Source: Lophium mytilinum
Taxonomy: Eukaryota; Ascomycota; Dothideomycetes; Mytilinidiales; Mytilinidiaceae
Reading direction: 5' to 3'
Assembly (NCBI GenBank): GCA_010093605.1
Contig: MU004196.1
Location: forward strand, 708,255-772,254
DNA length: 64,000 nucleotides
Shown here: piece after piece, positions 35,204 through 45,320 of the stretch
Layout of the letters: every line of letters begins with the position of its first letter
Numbering within the stretch: position 1 is the stretch's first letter
Notes under the pieces: generated by a model
Databases searched by the model: none
Seen by the model: only the letters and a program-made list of their open reading frames with translations
Told to the model about the DNA's origin: nothing
Translations under genes and position numbers: made by a program

Positions 35204-36103
35204 GGAAGAGACACTCAGTGGTTCTGGGTGCAATTCCGGACCAGGAGTTACAATATGAAATAAGTTAGGAGGACGACTATCACTTTCAGCATTTAATAAA
35301 GATACGTTTATAAGTGATGGGAGCGCGCATCGAACTCTTAAGCAATAGGAGAGCAAAATCTCGGGCCCGAAGCCCTACAAAAAACCCCCGCTGCACACAA
35401 GGAATTTTGAGATGATATATTTGAAGCTAGGAATTTCCCGGGCTCGAACTACCACCATACCACTGAACCACCGGGTTACAAGCCACGATCGTCAGGGGCC
35501 CCGAAGGGCCAGGACGGCTGGAAAGTAGAGCGGATATATGCATGGGCTGAAGAGGTGATATGTCGAAGAAAGCAAAGATAGGGTGTCCGGTCGATCGAGG
35601 CCGCTACAGTTCAAATTATAAGAGTATTGCGACACACCCATATCACTCAAGAAGCTGATTAATTGATTTAGAAGTTTTTGTTTCTTAACATCATCCAAAG
35701 TTTTCGTTTTTCAAACTCCACGTCGTTGGGTCTGTGCCCATATCCCCTGCTCTCGCAACACGACTTAGTCCAGTCCAGTTTTAAGCCATCATCAAGAAAA
35801 GACTGTCCAAGCGTATCAATCAATCTCTGGTATCATACTCATCAAAAGAGTGGCAAGTCCCACCTGCACCCCGGATCCCGCTAGCGCCATATGTACCCTA
35901 CGACTGCAACACACTCCCAATCGTATCAGTGTGTAGTCATGAAGAAGAAAGGAAAAGTCGTAAAGAGAGTCAAAAAGTATGCAAATGCATATCGAAAAGG
36001 AATGAGAGAATCATAACCGCCGAGCCGAGCCACACTGCCACAGAATCATATCATCTCAATGGGTAAGTTAGTAGAATCGTGTCGGTCGTAAGGGCTCTTT
36101 TTT
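35204..36103. other. Convergent intergenic with a tRNA-like fragment
   Basis: Between the ends of the small membrane-protein gene (plus) and the DUF7598-like gene (minus). Contains a minus-strand stretch resembling tRNA promoter boxes at 35431-35480, listed separately. Otherwise AT-rich with nothing recognised. Confidence 0.5.
35431..35480 (-). other. tRNA-like fragment (A-box and B-box words, no anticodon arm)
   Basis: On the minus strand GGTGGTTCAGTGGTA, the D-arm word of glycine-type tRNAs, is followed within about 10 nt by AGTTCGAGCCCGGG, a T-arm/B-box word. No anticodon arm fits between them and the acceptor stem does not pair convincingly. It may be a decayed tRNA or chance. Not a functional tRNA as read. 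Confidence 0.3.
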
Positions 36104-37197
36104 TCAGAACCCCAATCCAGTCTCTGACCGATCAACCGGGCTGCGATGGGAGGGGTGATGTGCCATATCAGGTCTCACGAGATGCGCAAACTGCGGATTC
36201 ACGTTGAGCGGCGCTGAGATGTTGATCGGAACCCTCGGGCCGGTGCTGCTCCGCTTGCTCTTCTTCGACGGCGACGTATCAGTCGAGTTGGAGGAGGAGT
36301 GGAAGACGCGCAGGGGCGACGAGCTATGGTAGGATGGGAGGATGGAGTTGCGGGCGTTGCGGAAGGTGCGGGCAGGAGAGAAGGTCCGGTGGGGTTCCTT
36401 GACTGGGGACGTGAGCTCGATATGGTGCAGCGTGCCCGAGGATGAGGAGCCGGTGGTGTGCGTGTTGATGCTGAGAGATTTGCCGATGCCGATGTTTGGG
36501 GCGGATTCGGTGTCGGTGAGGGCGACAGCGCCATGAGAGCGGACGCGGCGGGCTGTGATGCCTCGGCTGGAGTCGCGGAAGACGTAGCTCTGGGCTTGGT
36601 CAGTATGCCGTTCTGCATCAGCTGAGGACAGTGGGGTTGACTTACAGCGACGACGTTGAAGAAGCCAATGACCAGGCAAAGGATGCCTGATGCAAGGACC
36701 AAGCGCCAGAAGGGCAGGCCTAGCGACTCCTGGCTGGTAGCCTCCTTGTTCATGTTTCCGAGGATGTTGAGACCGAGGACGATCATCGCGCAGCCAAGAC
36801 CAACGAAGCCATGAGCTGGGCTAAGCAGTGGCCAGTTGCGAGCGAAGAAGCTGCGGAAGAGCGAGCACTCAGAGACGACGAGAAACACTGACGTGGCGTT
36901 AGTATGAGTTTCAGATTTGGGTTTCAAAACCTGGAGCTTACTGCTTGTGAGGGCTGTGATGACATGGCTGACGGCGTCGAAGAAGAAGAACTGGACAATG
37001 TTAGCTTGAGCTTCTAGATGTAAGAGTTGAGCTGCTGGATGCAGAGCTAGACGTACCTTGGAGACCACGAACGTCTTGACAAGCATGACGAAGCTGCCTG
37101 TGACCACAGCGGTGAGGGCAATGATGTTCAAGGCGCGGATGACATTAAGGATGATGTATCCTGGGCCAGCCAGAGACTTGGTGGAGAGGAGAGCCAT
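36104..37197 (-). CDS. Four-helix membrane protein, DUF7598-like, function unknown
   Basis: Predicted 305 residues; exons, in coding order, 37197-37057, 36990-36942, 36887-36646 and 36589-36104. Hydrophobic segments are IILNVIRALNIIALTAVV, FFFFDAVSHVITALTSM (across introns 1-2), HGFVGLGCAMIVLGLNILG and LASGILCLVIGFFNVVA. The motifs SECSLFRSFFARNWPLLSP and NMNKEATSQESLGLPFWR are typical of a fungal membrane-protein family. The C-terminal half, from about residue 145, is cytosolic in type: SYVFRDSSRGITARRVRSHG, then Ser/Pro/Arg-rich low complexity. No function known to me. Family name is from memory and should be treated as provisional. The last intron separates the membrane and tail parts. Confidence 0.82.
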
Positions 37198-38208
37198 CGT
37201 GCAGACTGGGTATCGGTGAAGGTGATGATTCTGTGGAGTAGGGCTGGCCGGCAGTCGAATAGAGGTCGCGTCGAGCGGTTGCAAGGAAAGCTACAGAGCG
37301 AGGTCGTGTAGAGCAGTAGATTATAACAGAGAAGGAAAGAAGCTGGTGATAACTGGAGGAGAAGTCCTGAGCCGTGACGGCAAAGGAATCTTTCTGGCCG
37401 CCGCTCAATAGTATCGATAAGGCACAATAGGAAGAGAATGACAATAGGAAGAAGAGAAGGATCCAGAATGGGGTGGGGTGGCCATTTTCACCAAAGTACG
37501 GCAGCGCGGGCGCGTTCAGCGTGGGCCACCTCACGATGGCCAATTCCGTCACAGCACAGAAATGAGTGGTCTACATGGCTCCACCGCTGCCTCTTGCTCG
37601 GCAGCACTCATGCTGAAACGCGGGAATCGCTCCCGGTTGAAGACTAGAGGGTTGGCAAACAGCTGGAGCAACGGGGATCCAGGCCAGCAGTCAACGGGCC
37701 TGTCTCTGCGGAGCGTGGGCAGGCCAGTGTCGTCGAGGCCTGAGGGCGACCGACTGCAGTCGAGTGAGGCAGGTTTGGCAGCGGGCAAGGCATCGCGGAA
37801 GCATTGGCTGTGGGTGCATGCAGCGCGCCCGCGAGAGACGCGCCGCCGTGTTTCAGCCCTCTTAAAACAGATCAAGACAGCAGATCCTTGGGCGGCAAGA
37901 GCCAGGCTTGACGCTCGACTCACCTCGTGTCGCTGAAGAAGCTGGCAACAGAGGCGGAGAATTGAATGGTATTTCTGGCCTCATGGTGACCTCTTTGGGC
38001 CGTCGTGATGTCTACTGCAAGTGCTGCTCGTGATTGGGCGAGACCTGCAGACAAAGCCAGACCCTTCTTCCCGCCTATTTTTATCAGCCCGATAACCTTT
38101 TCCCTCCTCATCCCCCGTTTCCACCTCTCCAGTTCAGCCTTACGGTCAGCCACCGCGACGATCGCACTCTGAAACCCTCCAGCAACTGCCAGCCTACTCT
38201 CCTCAACA
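37198..38208. other. Divergent intergenic, nothing recognised
   Basis: Between the starts of the DUF7598-like gene (minus) and the SERF-like gene (plus). ORFs up to about 150 codons without family resemblance. Shared promoter by position. Confidence 0.45.
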
Positions 38209-38680
38209 ATGGCCCGCGGTAACCAGCGTGAAAACGCTCGCGAGAAGAACGCAAAGAAGACAGCCGGCGCAGTACGCTACACCCCTCCTCATCCACGACC
38301 ACCTCCGTATCACTACTAACACCGGCGCAGGGAAAGAAGAACGCGGTACGCATACACATCTCCACCCGCCACCCACCTCTGCCAGCGCATTCATCCCATC
38401 CCATCCCATACCGCAACAGCTTCACTCCAGCCTCTAACGCCGCCACAGATGTCCGGCACCGAAGCCGCCCGCAACAAGGAGAACGTGGCCGCCATCATGC
38501 GCGCCAAACAGATCGCAGGTACCTCTCGTCCCGTCCCGTTCCAGCCCATGCCTCGATTCCAAATGCGCCTTCATGCCCTGGATACAGATGTGTGAAGGTT
38601 GGGACCACCCCGGACAATGCTAACACGTGTCTCGAACAGCCGAGGAGAAGAAGAAGGCCGACGCCTCGTCCTCCACCTAG
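38209..38680 (+). CDS. Small basic protein, 4F5/SERF-like
   Basis: Predicted 62 residues from four exons: 38209-38271, 38331-38345, 38449-38518 and 38640-38680. The N-terminus MARGNQRENAREKNAKK is the 4F5/SERF signature. The second exon is a 15-nt microexon (GKKNA). The rest reads MSGTEAARNKENVAAIMRAK and ends EEKKKADASSST. SERF proteins are short, highly charged and disordered; animal members promote amyloid aggregation and bind nucleic acids. The role in fungi is unclear. Introns have GTACGC, GTACGC and GTACCT donors and a CTAACAC branch site in the last. Frame is kept both with and without the microexon, so skipping would remove five residues only. Too short for ORF scanning to show. Confidence 0.8.
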
Positions 38681-39307
38681 ACGACCTGATGTCCGATCCG
38701 ACGCATGCGCTTCATTTGTGTGCCATGCCAGCGTGGGGTCCTGGGGGAAGCGGGGCGGGAGATTAGACTAGAGCATCAACGGGGTTGGAGAGGGGCGGTA
38801 GATGGGGTGGTGGGATGCGGACGGGAGTTTTCCAACGGTGCTTGATCCTGCAGTTTTAGCGATAGATGAGTACCTACGAACCCGGGAGCTTGCCTTAGCG
38901 TCGACGATATCCCCAACGCGCTGTCAACGAAGAAAGTGGAGTTCTAGGTTTGTTCATCGTGGTGCCCTTATGCCAATCTCCCCTGTTTTCGCGTGATATC
39001 AAACTCCCTACACCGTCCACATTCAGCCTTCAAGCGTAAGACAAGAGTGTTCTCTCAAAGTCGTCCTATTCAAGATCTATCTTATTTCTACAAAGTCGCA
39101 CAATCAATGCGCCTTCCTAGGGCAATTACGGTATAATGCAAGGAACGCCATCCCCAAAACTCAAAAGCCACAAAATCCGGGGTCAGTCTGCCACTCAACA
39201 GCGACCACGACCCCTTTCAAGAAGTGAACCTTCCAGTTCGATATGCTGTCGGCATGACATTACACCTCTTGCCCAATTTCTAGCCCCGTCTCTGTTCATC
39301 CAGACAA
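38681..39307. other. Convergent intergenic, nothing recognised
   Basis: Between the ends of the SERF-like gene (plus) and the cupredoxin gene (minus). No gene, repeat or RNA recognised. Confidence 0.5.
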
Positions 39308-40159
39308 TTATGATAGCATACCAGCGAACCCGCCGAAGGAGTTCACAGCCGCAGCTTGCGGGAAAGAGTTGGCGCCGCACAAGCATGCGCACGAGCACGC
39401 CGTTCCATCGCCCGTCTGGCCTTGACCAGCAGCGATAGTGGCAGCGGCGGATGCTCCTGCGGCGATGGTGACGGTGCTTGCAGGCGGTGCGGCAGCGACT
39501 GATGCACCGCCGCTAGGAGCGATGTTGGCGGGTAGAAGACCAGTGCCGTTCTGCGCGATGGCGAGCTGCTTGTACGCGGCCGAGTTCTTCTCGCCGGATT
39601 CGACGGCGTTGACGGAGAAGACCATGCCCTTGCCGCAGTGGGTGCCGTTCTTTTGTTTGCAGTAGAACCCTGGCACTCGTCAGTCCATGTCTGGATAAGC
39701 GGTCTGAGGTGGAGTGGACTTACACATTGGGTCCGTGGCCGGAACGGTCATCTGGAAGGTGACGCCGGGCTTGCCCGAGGGGTTTGGCAAGAAGCCGGAG
39801 TCGATACCTCCAGCCATCTTCACGCAAGGGTTGGCGAATGTGGATTGCGTAACCGTGTGGTTTTTCTGCATGAAGACGAACTCGACAACATCGCCGACGG
39901 CAGCGCTGATGGCCTCGGGCGAATAGCCTAATATCGGGGTTGGGGTGCCGGAAGGGTCTGCAGCCGCTTTTACACCTCCTACGGTAACCTTTCATACTAT
40001 TAGACTTCCATTCAGCTTCACGATCTTGGCTGGGCTCACGGTATGTGTCATGGCGCCTGCTGCAGCAGCTACGGTACCAGACGGCGCCGCCACGCTCATC
40101 ATTTGCGCGGTGGCAGAAACGGCGCTCGCAGCCAGGGATAGGATGGTGAAGGACTTCAT
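39308..40159 (-). CDS. Secreted cupredoxin-domain protein (fungal extracellular type)
   Basis: Predicted 248 residues; exons, in coding order, 40159-40040, 39988-39724 and 39669-39308. A signal peptide (MKSFTILSLAASAVSATA) is followed by a short Ala-rich stretch and a plastocyanin-like fold: YSPEAISAAVGDVVEFVF, KNHTVTQSTFANPC, VTFQMTVPATDPMWFYC and NGTHCGKGMVFSVNA. Likely copper ligands are His84, Cys132, His139 and Met144. After the domain comes an Ala/Gly/Thr-rich stretch and a cysteine cluster near the end (TACSCACLCGANSF). There is no hydrophobic GPI tail. Such proteins are found in walls and secretomes of ascomycetes; the function is unknown. The second intron splits the Trp codon just before the Cys ligand. 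Confidence 0.87.
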
Positions 40160-40969
40160 TTTGAGTGTTGAGATAATGGTATTAGGCCTTAAAGAGTGGA
40201 AGCGTCCGCGCTGCGGGCTGTGTAATGGTACTTTGGGTGAAGACGAAGGACTGAAGGGCGCAATGCGAGGGCCGGCTCGGTAATAAGAAGACCTAAAGGG
40301 AACGAGAACGAGAGAGATTAGGCACGTAGAATGGAAATCGAGGTTGAATGGAGCAGAGAATGTAGGGGCGCTGAGGGCTTATATTGTAGCATGAAATTGA
40401 CGGTTTGAGAACATGCAGTCGCAAAGGGGAGTCATGGCGAAACAACACCGCCCCTCGGCTTGCCTGGCCTCCGTGAAAACAGCAGCAAACGCAGCAAGAG
40501 GTGCGGTTTGAAGTCATGATGGCGAAGCGCCGCAGACGGCTGTTGTGTGAGAGTCGTCTGGGCCATGACCCCTGGTGTCGCAGCCACGTCTCAAGCGCAC
40601 GGGGTTCAATCGCTTGAAGCCCGAGCTCCACGACAAGACGGCCAAGCTTCGGTCAAGCTTGCGATTTGCGACCCTGTTGCCTGTAAATAGTCTTTGAAAA
40701 AGGTACAGCGCATAAATGGGCGGGCTAGTCAGTTCATGGTCGACGATTTCGACTTGCCCCGTTGAGCGGCGTGAAGCAGTCCGCGCCACACCTCCGCCAT
40801 ACTGTGGAGATTAGCCCCATTTCGACGAACAAGTGCGACGTTCTCACCAATAGACACTCGGTTTCTAGCAGAGTCTCTTCGGCGTGTTCTCGAAAATGGC
40901 GTGTTGCTTGATTACCTAAAGGTCTAGCCAAACCGTCCCTAGACCGACGATCATCGGGTCTGCAAACAC
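40160..40969. other. Intergenic, cupredoxin promoter side and SMN 3' flank
   Basis: About 800 bp between two minus-strand genes. No ORF with family resemblance; nothing else recognised. Confidence 0.45.
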
Positions 40970-41725
40970 TCAAGACTTGTTCTGTTCCGTAGTCTTCTGC
41001 TGTCCTTCGTGCAAGCCAGTGTAGTATCCGGCGTAGTACCAAGCCATCATGATATTCTTCATGTTCTCGTCTTGCACTGTGAAGGTCAGCATGACTTCGC
41101 CTCTGTGATGAAGGCGCGCGGGAGGCATATCTCCAGGCTTACCATTTGCGAGAAGGACCTGCGGCATTGAAGCTGGTGCAGCTGTGCTATGCAATGGGAC
41201 AGAAGAATCAGCTGACTCGTGAGCCTGCTGCTGGCCGGATGTCGTGGGCTCCATGAAATTAGCCAATGCCTGAGACTGCGCCGCAGGTATATCAAATCGC
41301 ACCTGGTCCTCCATTTTGGTTCCGTTCGTCTCCCCGGGAACAACACTCTCGTCTGCTACTGGATAGTCGTTTTCAGAGGCTTTCGGCTTTCTGATTCTTT
41401 TCTTTTTGGGCTTCTTGTCCACTTCGACTTCCTCCTTCTCGTGACCCAGCTCCCTGTGAACGTCAGTCGTTTCTTCGAAGCAGTACAGGAAGCGTCTCAC
41501 CTTCTCAATTCTATCAGCTCTTCTGAGCTAAGTACATCCTCGACTCGTTTTCCTTCCAGATGTATGCTGTGATATCTCTGCGTCCAATATTAGCGGCTTC
41601 GGACCAATGTGGTGCCTGAGACATACCTTGTACTCAGCAAGAGCGCCCTCCCACGAGCTGACCAGGGCACTATCATCCCATGCCCGTCGGTCGTTGAAAT
41701 CAACATCAACAACAATAGGAGCCAT
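40970..41725 (-). CDS. SMN1: Survival motor neuron (SMN) homologue
   Basis: Predicted 197 residues; exons, in coding order, 41725-41627, 41577-41501, 41453-41143 and 41076-40970. SMN with Gemin2 loads Sm proteins onto spliceosomal snRNAs. The N-terminal Gemin2-binding element is AWDDSALVSSWEGALAEYK (about 15-33), followed by a Lys/Arg-rich stretch (DKKPKKKRIRKPK). The C-terminal YG box is IMMAWYYAGYYTGLHEG (171-187), the self-association helix with small residues every fourth position. No Tudor domain is visible, as in fission-yeast Smn1. Budding yeast lacks this gene. The region 160 bp upstream of the start opens into the 108-bp minisatellite. Confidence 0.88.
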
Positions 41726-43825
41726 GATGGTGATGATGGGATGCGGAGGATGGATGTTCGCCGCTCTTGCTGAAAGCGAGCTTTGATCGTATCGGCTACA
41801 CTTCGGCGAATTGGCATGGAGCTCTGTGATTGGCTGGACTGCAATATCACCACATCGGGTAAGCATTCTACAGGAAAGGGGCATCCCTTTGACTATTCAG
41901 CTATATACTTGCTGGGGTACTCCCAACAGTGGTATTAGGCGTGCAAGAGTAAAGAAAATTGATGTAAAAGTGAACGCAATAGGAATAGGATATCTTTTTA
42001 ACTACTCAGCTATAGTGACAGGCCATAACTCTATGCACACTCGGTTGCCACTGTCAGGAGCGCCCCAATAGGGAGACAACAACGTAGGCGTCATGTCAAG
42101 TTCTAGACCGCGTAGTTTAAGCTTCCTCTTGACCAAGAGGTATCCTCGCGATGGGGCCGCCCTTGACAGTGGTGTCCAGCTTGTAAAAGCGACACTCGAA
42201 CAGTAATATTCGAGTGCCTAAACTTGTCGCCTAGTACTGGCTACAGGCCACATGTTTGAGCACACTGGTACGTCACTGCTTGGGGTACCCTATAGGGTTT
42301 CATATACTCAAGGGCGATGCCAAACTTCAAGCAGTGCAGATTACACTGTCTCTTGACTAGTTGCCTGCTCAGCAGTCAGACTACCCCCAACAGTAGTGTT
42401 AAGTGGACAAATTGAAGCCGAGTCCGTGTATCTAGACTTATGGCCTAGGATTATATATACTAGCTGGGCTACTCCTCACAGTAGTATTAGGCGTGCAAAA
42501 AAAAAAGTAATGTAATGGTGAACGCAATAGGAATAGGATATCCTTTTGACTAACCAACAACCTGCAAATCGGGCCGCTCCTGACAGCGGTGTATCGCGAG
42601 AAAAAGCGAAGTCCAAGTGGAATTGGAGTACTCGCGATACCGAGAGGTTTCCTTTTGGCCAACCAACGACATACTAGTCAGGGTCCTCCTGACAGCGATG
42701 TTCTTCCAGCAACGCGAAACCTAAGTCGGATCAGAATGCTGCCGGGGCTGAGAGGGTTCCTTTTGACTGGCCAGTCACCTGCTAGTCAGGGTCCTCCTCA
42801 CAGCGGTATTTTGTGAGCAAGACAAAGCCTAATCGGGATCACAATGCTACCCGGAGTGGGAGGTATCCTTTTGACTATCTCAGCTATGTACTAGTTGGGC
42901 TACTCCTCACACGGGTATTAGGCGTGCAAGATGGAAGAAATTGATGTAAAGGTGAACGTAGTACGAATGAGACATCCTTTTGACTACTTAGCTATATACT
43001 AGCTGGGCTACTCCTCACGGTGGTGTTATGCGTGCAAGAAAGAAGGAAGTGATGTAAAAGTGAACGCAATAGGAATAGGAGATCCTTTTGACTACTCAGC
43101 TATATACCAGCTGGGCTACTCCCCACGGCGCTATCAAGCATCCAAAAGGAAGGAACCCCATATAAAGAACGATGCAGTTCAGAGCAGACTTCCTTCTGGC
43201 TGATCAGATACCGGCTGGCTAGGCTGCTCCCAACAGCGCTATCAGGCTTGCAGAATGAAGAAATTGATGTAAAAGTGAACGCGATAAGAATGGGACATCC
43301 CTTTGACTACTCAGCTATATACTAGCTGGGCTGCTCCTTACAGTGGTATTATGCGGGCAAGAATGAAAAATTTGATGTGAAGGTGAGCGTAATAAGAATA
43401 GGACATCTTTTTGACTACTCAGCTATATACTAGCTGGGCTACTCCTTACAGTGGTATCAGGCGTGCAAGAACAGAACCTGTGCTATAGTATAGCCGTGCA
43501 CCCGAAATTGAGACATAATACGGTAATCTTTACATCATTTTCACGTACGCGTAGTGGACACGATGAGGAGCATTGTTCTGTTCATTACGACAAAGGAAAG
43601 GGGTCTTACGGACCAATATTAAGCAGAAGAATCGACAAAAACAACCAAACACCACGTAATAGGACCCAAACTGGTATCATAAGCAACAATTCCGCCCATT
43701 TTGTGCTCCGACCCAATGCCGCTGTGTCCACGCTATGCCGGAAAGTGATTACAAAGGGAGAAAGAGAGGAGAAAGTGTCAGTACAAGGTGTGCTCTATAC
43801 TACCTCGTGTGCACGCTTTCGCCCA
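41726..43825. other. Intergenic occupied mostly by the 108-bp minisatellite
   Basis: Between the start of SMN1 and the end of the NCBP3-like gene, both on the minus strand. The tandem array takes up 41885-43470, leaving about 160 bp on the SMN side and 350 bp on the NCBP3 side. No gene recognised. Confidence 0.7.
41885..43470. repeat. Minisatellite, period 108 bp, about 15 diverged units
   Basis: The word CCTTTTGAC or a close variant starts units at 41886, 41994, then (after a less regular part) 42434, 42542, 42651, 42759, 42867, 42976, 43084, 43192, 43300 and 43407. Spacing is 108-109 bp almost throughout. Two unit types are seen. Type 1 carries CTATATACTAGCTGGGC, GGTATTAGGCGTGCAAGA and TTGATGTAAAAGTGAACGC. 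Type 2 (42542-42866) carries GTCAGGGTCCTCCTGACAG and GGATCAGAATGCTG. The part from 42100 to 42430 is degenerate. Units are not coding in any long frame. Confidence 0.9.
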
Positions 43826-45320
43826 TCAAAAGAAATCTTCTGCCCCACGGCGTGGGCCGCCGCGGCCCTTGTTCTTCGTGTCAAACAGCTCTTTACCACC
43901 AAAGAGCTCCCGCGTCTCCTGCGCCGCTCCACGGATCGTGAAGCCCTCCGCCTGGCCCTCTTGGGCGTTGTTGGTGATTCTGCTCGCAAGATCGCGAGGC
44001 TTCGTGATGCGGTCTTCGAGGCTCGGGGGCCCCCGCGTGATTCGATCCGCCAGGCTTCGTGATTTGGCCGGCGCTTTTCCGAAAAGTTCCGGAACATCTT
44101 CGCTCGCGTCGACGGCGTCGCTGCGCCGGTGGTTGCTGTTGGGAGTTCTATTGGGGAAGAGCTCCTTGGATCGGGGGGCGGTGGGGGTCTTCTTCTCGAA
44201 CAACTCCCTGTCAGTCGACGCATTGACTGCTTTGACCGGAAAGAGCTCGTTGCCGCGGGTGCTTCTGGCGTCCTTTCGATACGACGGGGGGGTCGGGGTG
44301 CGGCGCCGAATCTTACGACGGCTAGCCTCTTCATCTGCCTCAAAGCCCATTCGGCCGTCACCCTCAGGGTCTGGTGACGCGCTCCGATCGCGCAGGCGGC
44401 CACGGTCGTCCTCGCGGGAGAATTGGACCTTCTTGCGACTGCTCCCGTCTCCAAACAGCTCCGTGTCTCGTGCGCGGGGGTACGCGGTGTGGCCTCTGTC
44501 TCCGGACATACTCCTCATTCTGGAGGTAGCGTCTCTCTGCCTCGACGCGTCTCTTGACGACCCGCTCGTGTCATCTCCGTACAGATTGACGTCAAATTCG
44601 CCGTCGCCGTGTCGGCCTTTGCGTGGCGCGTCCAGGTCACGCGGCTTCCTGAATCTTCCCCGGTCACGCGAGCGGCTGTCGCGACGATTGTTGTTCCGGT
44701 AGTACTGGCTGCGCTCACGGGCGCCCTTCTGTTTCGCGTCGTAGATGGTCGCAAGTCGCACCCTCAGCTCGACGTCTGGTCGGTATGACAGCTCTTTCGT
44801 CTTCAGACCGGATTTTGGCACGCCCTTCTCCTCCCAGTCCTCAACAATCAAGCCGGTAAATGCATTCAGGGCTTGCTTGGCCGCTTCATCGGTCACGAAC
44901 TCGAGATTGGCTGACGAGTCGTTGATCCAGTCAATCTTCAGGAAGGTCTGGTTGCAGCCATGTTCGGCAACGAAGGCTTCGACATCGCGCGTGCTCAAGG
45001 TGTTGAGGCCCATGATGTGCACTCGGCGAGGGACGGTGTCTGTGAGCTGGGTCCTCGGGGCGGGGGGGTCGTTGAGGCGTTCGAACGGGTGAAGGAGGGA
45101 TTGCTGTCGCTTCAGCTCTTCCGCCGCGTTGTCCTGTAGTGATGTTAGATCTTTGCGAGCAAACACTCCAGTACAAGGCGCGTTGACGTACCTCTCTGGT
45201 CTGCTCTCGTACCTTCTCCCAGAGCTCATCGTCGTCGAGGTCGAGGTCAATGTCGCCGACATCCTCCATGTCAACGTCGGTGAGGTACTTCTGCATGTTG
45301 GTGGGTTCGTTAGTCTCCAT
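43826..45320 (-). CDS. Nuclear cap-binding protein subunit 3 (NCBP3)-like protein
   Basis: Predicted 478 residues; exons, in coding order, 45320-45192 and 45133-43826. The acidic N-terminus (DVDMEDVGDIDLDLDDDELW) is followed by an RRM-like domain about 70-140: RVHIMGLNTLSTRDVEAFV, FLKIDWINDSSANLEFV, AAKQALNAFTG. The rest is Arg/Ser/Asp-rich and disordered, with the short motif ELF (in DTELFG, NELFP, RELFE, KELFP, PELFG, RELFG) recurring at least eight times. Human NCBP3 binds the mRNA cap with NCBP1 and aids mRNA export; this role is inferred. The repeated ELF motif may be a peptide docking site. The gene sits between two minisatellites. A long antisense frame (43788-44702) is a shadow. Confidence 0.8.

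Noticed and set aside
43788-44702. 304-codon plus-strand ORF
   Set aside because: It lies antisense to the NCBP3-like gene, whose frame has clear homology; the plus frame is Arg/Ser-rich low complexity as expected for a shadow.
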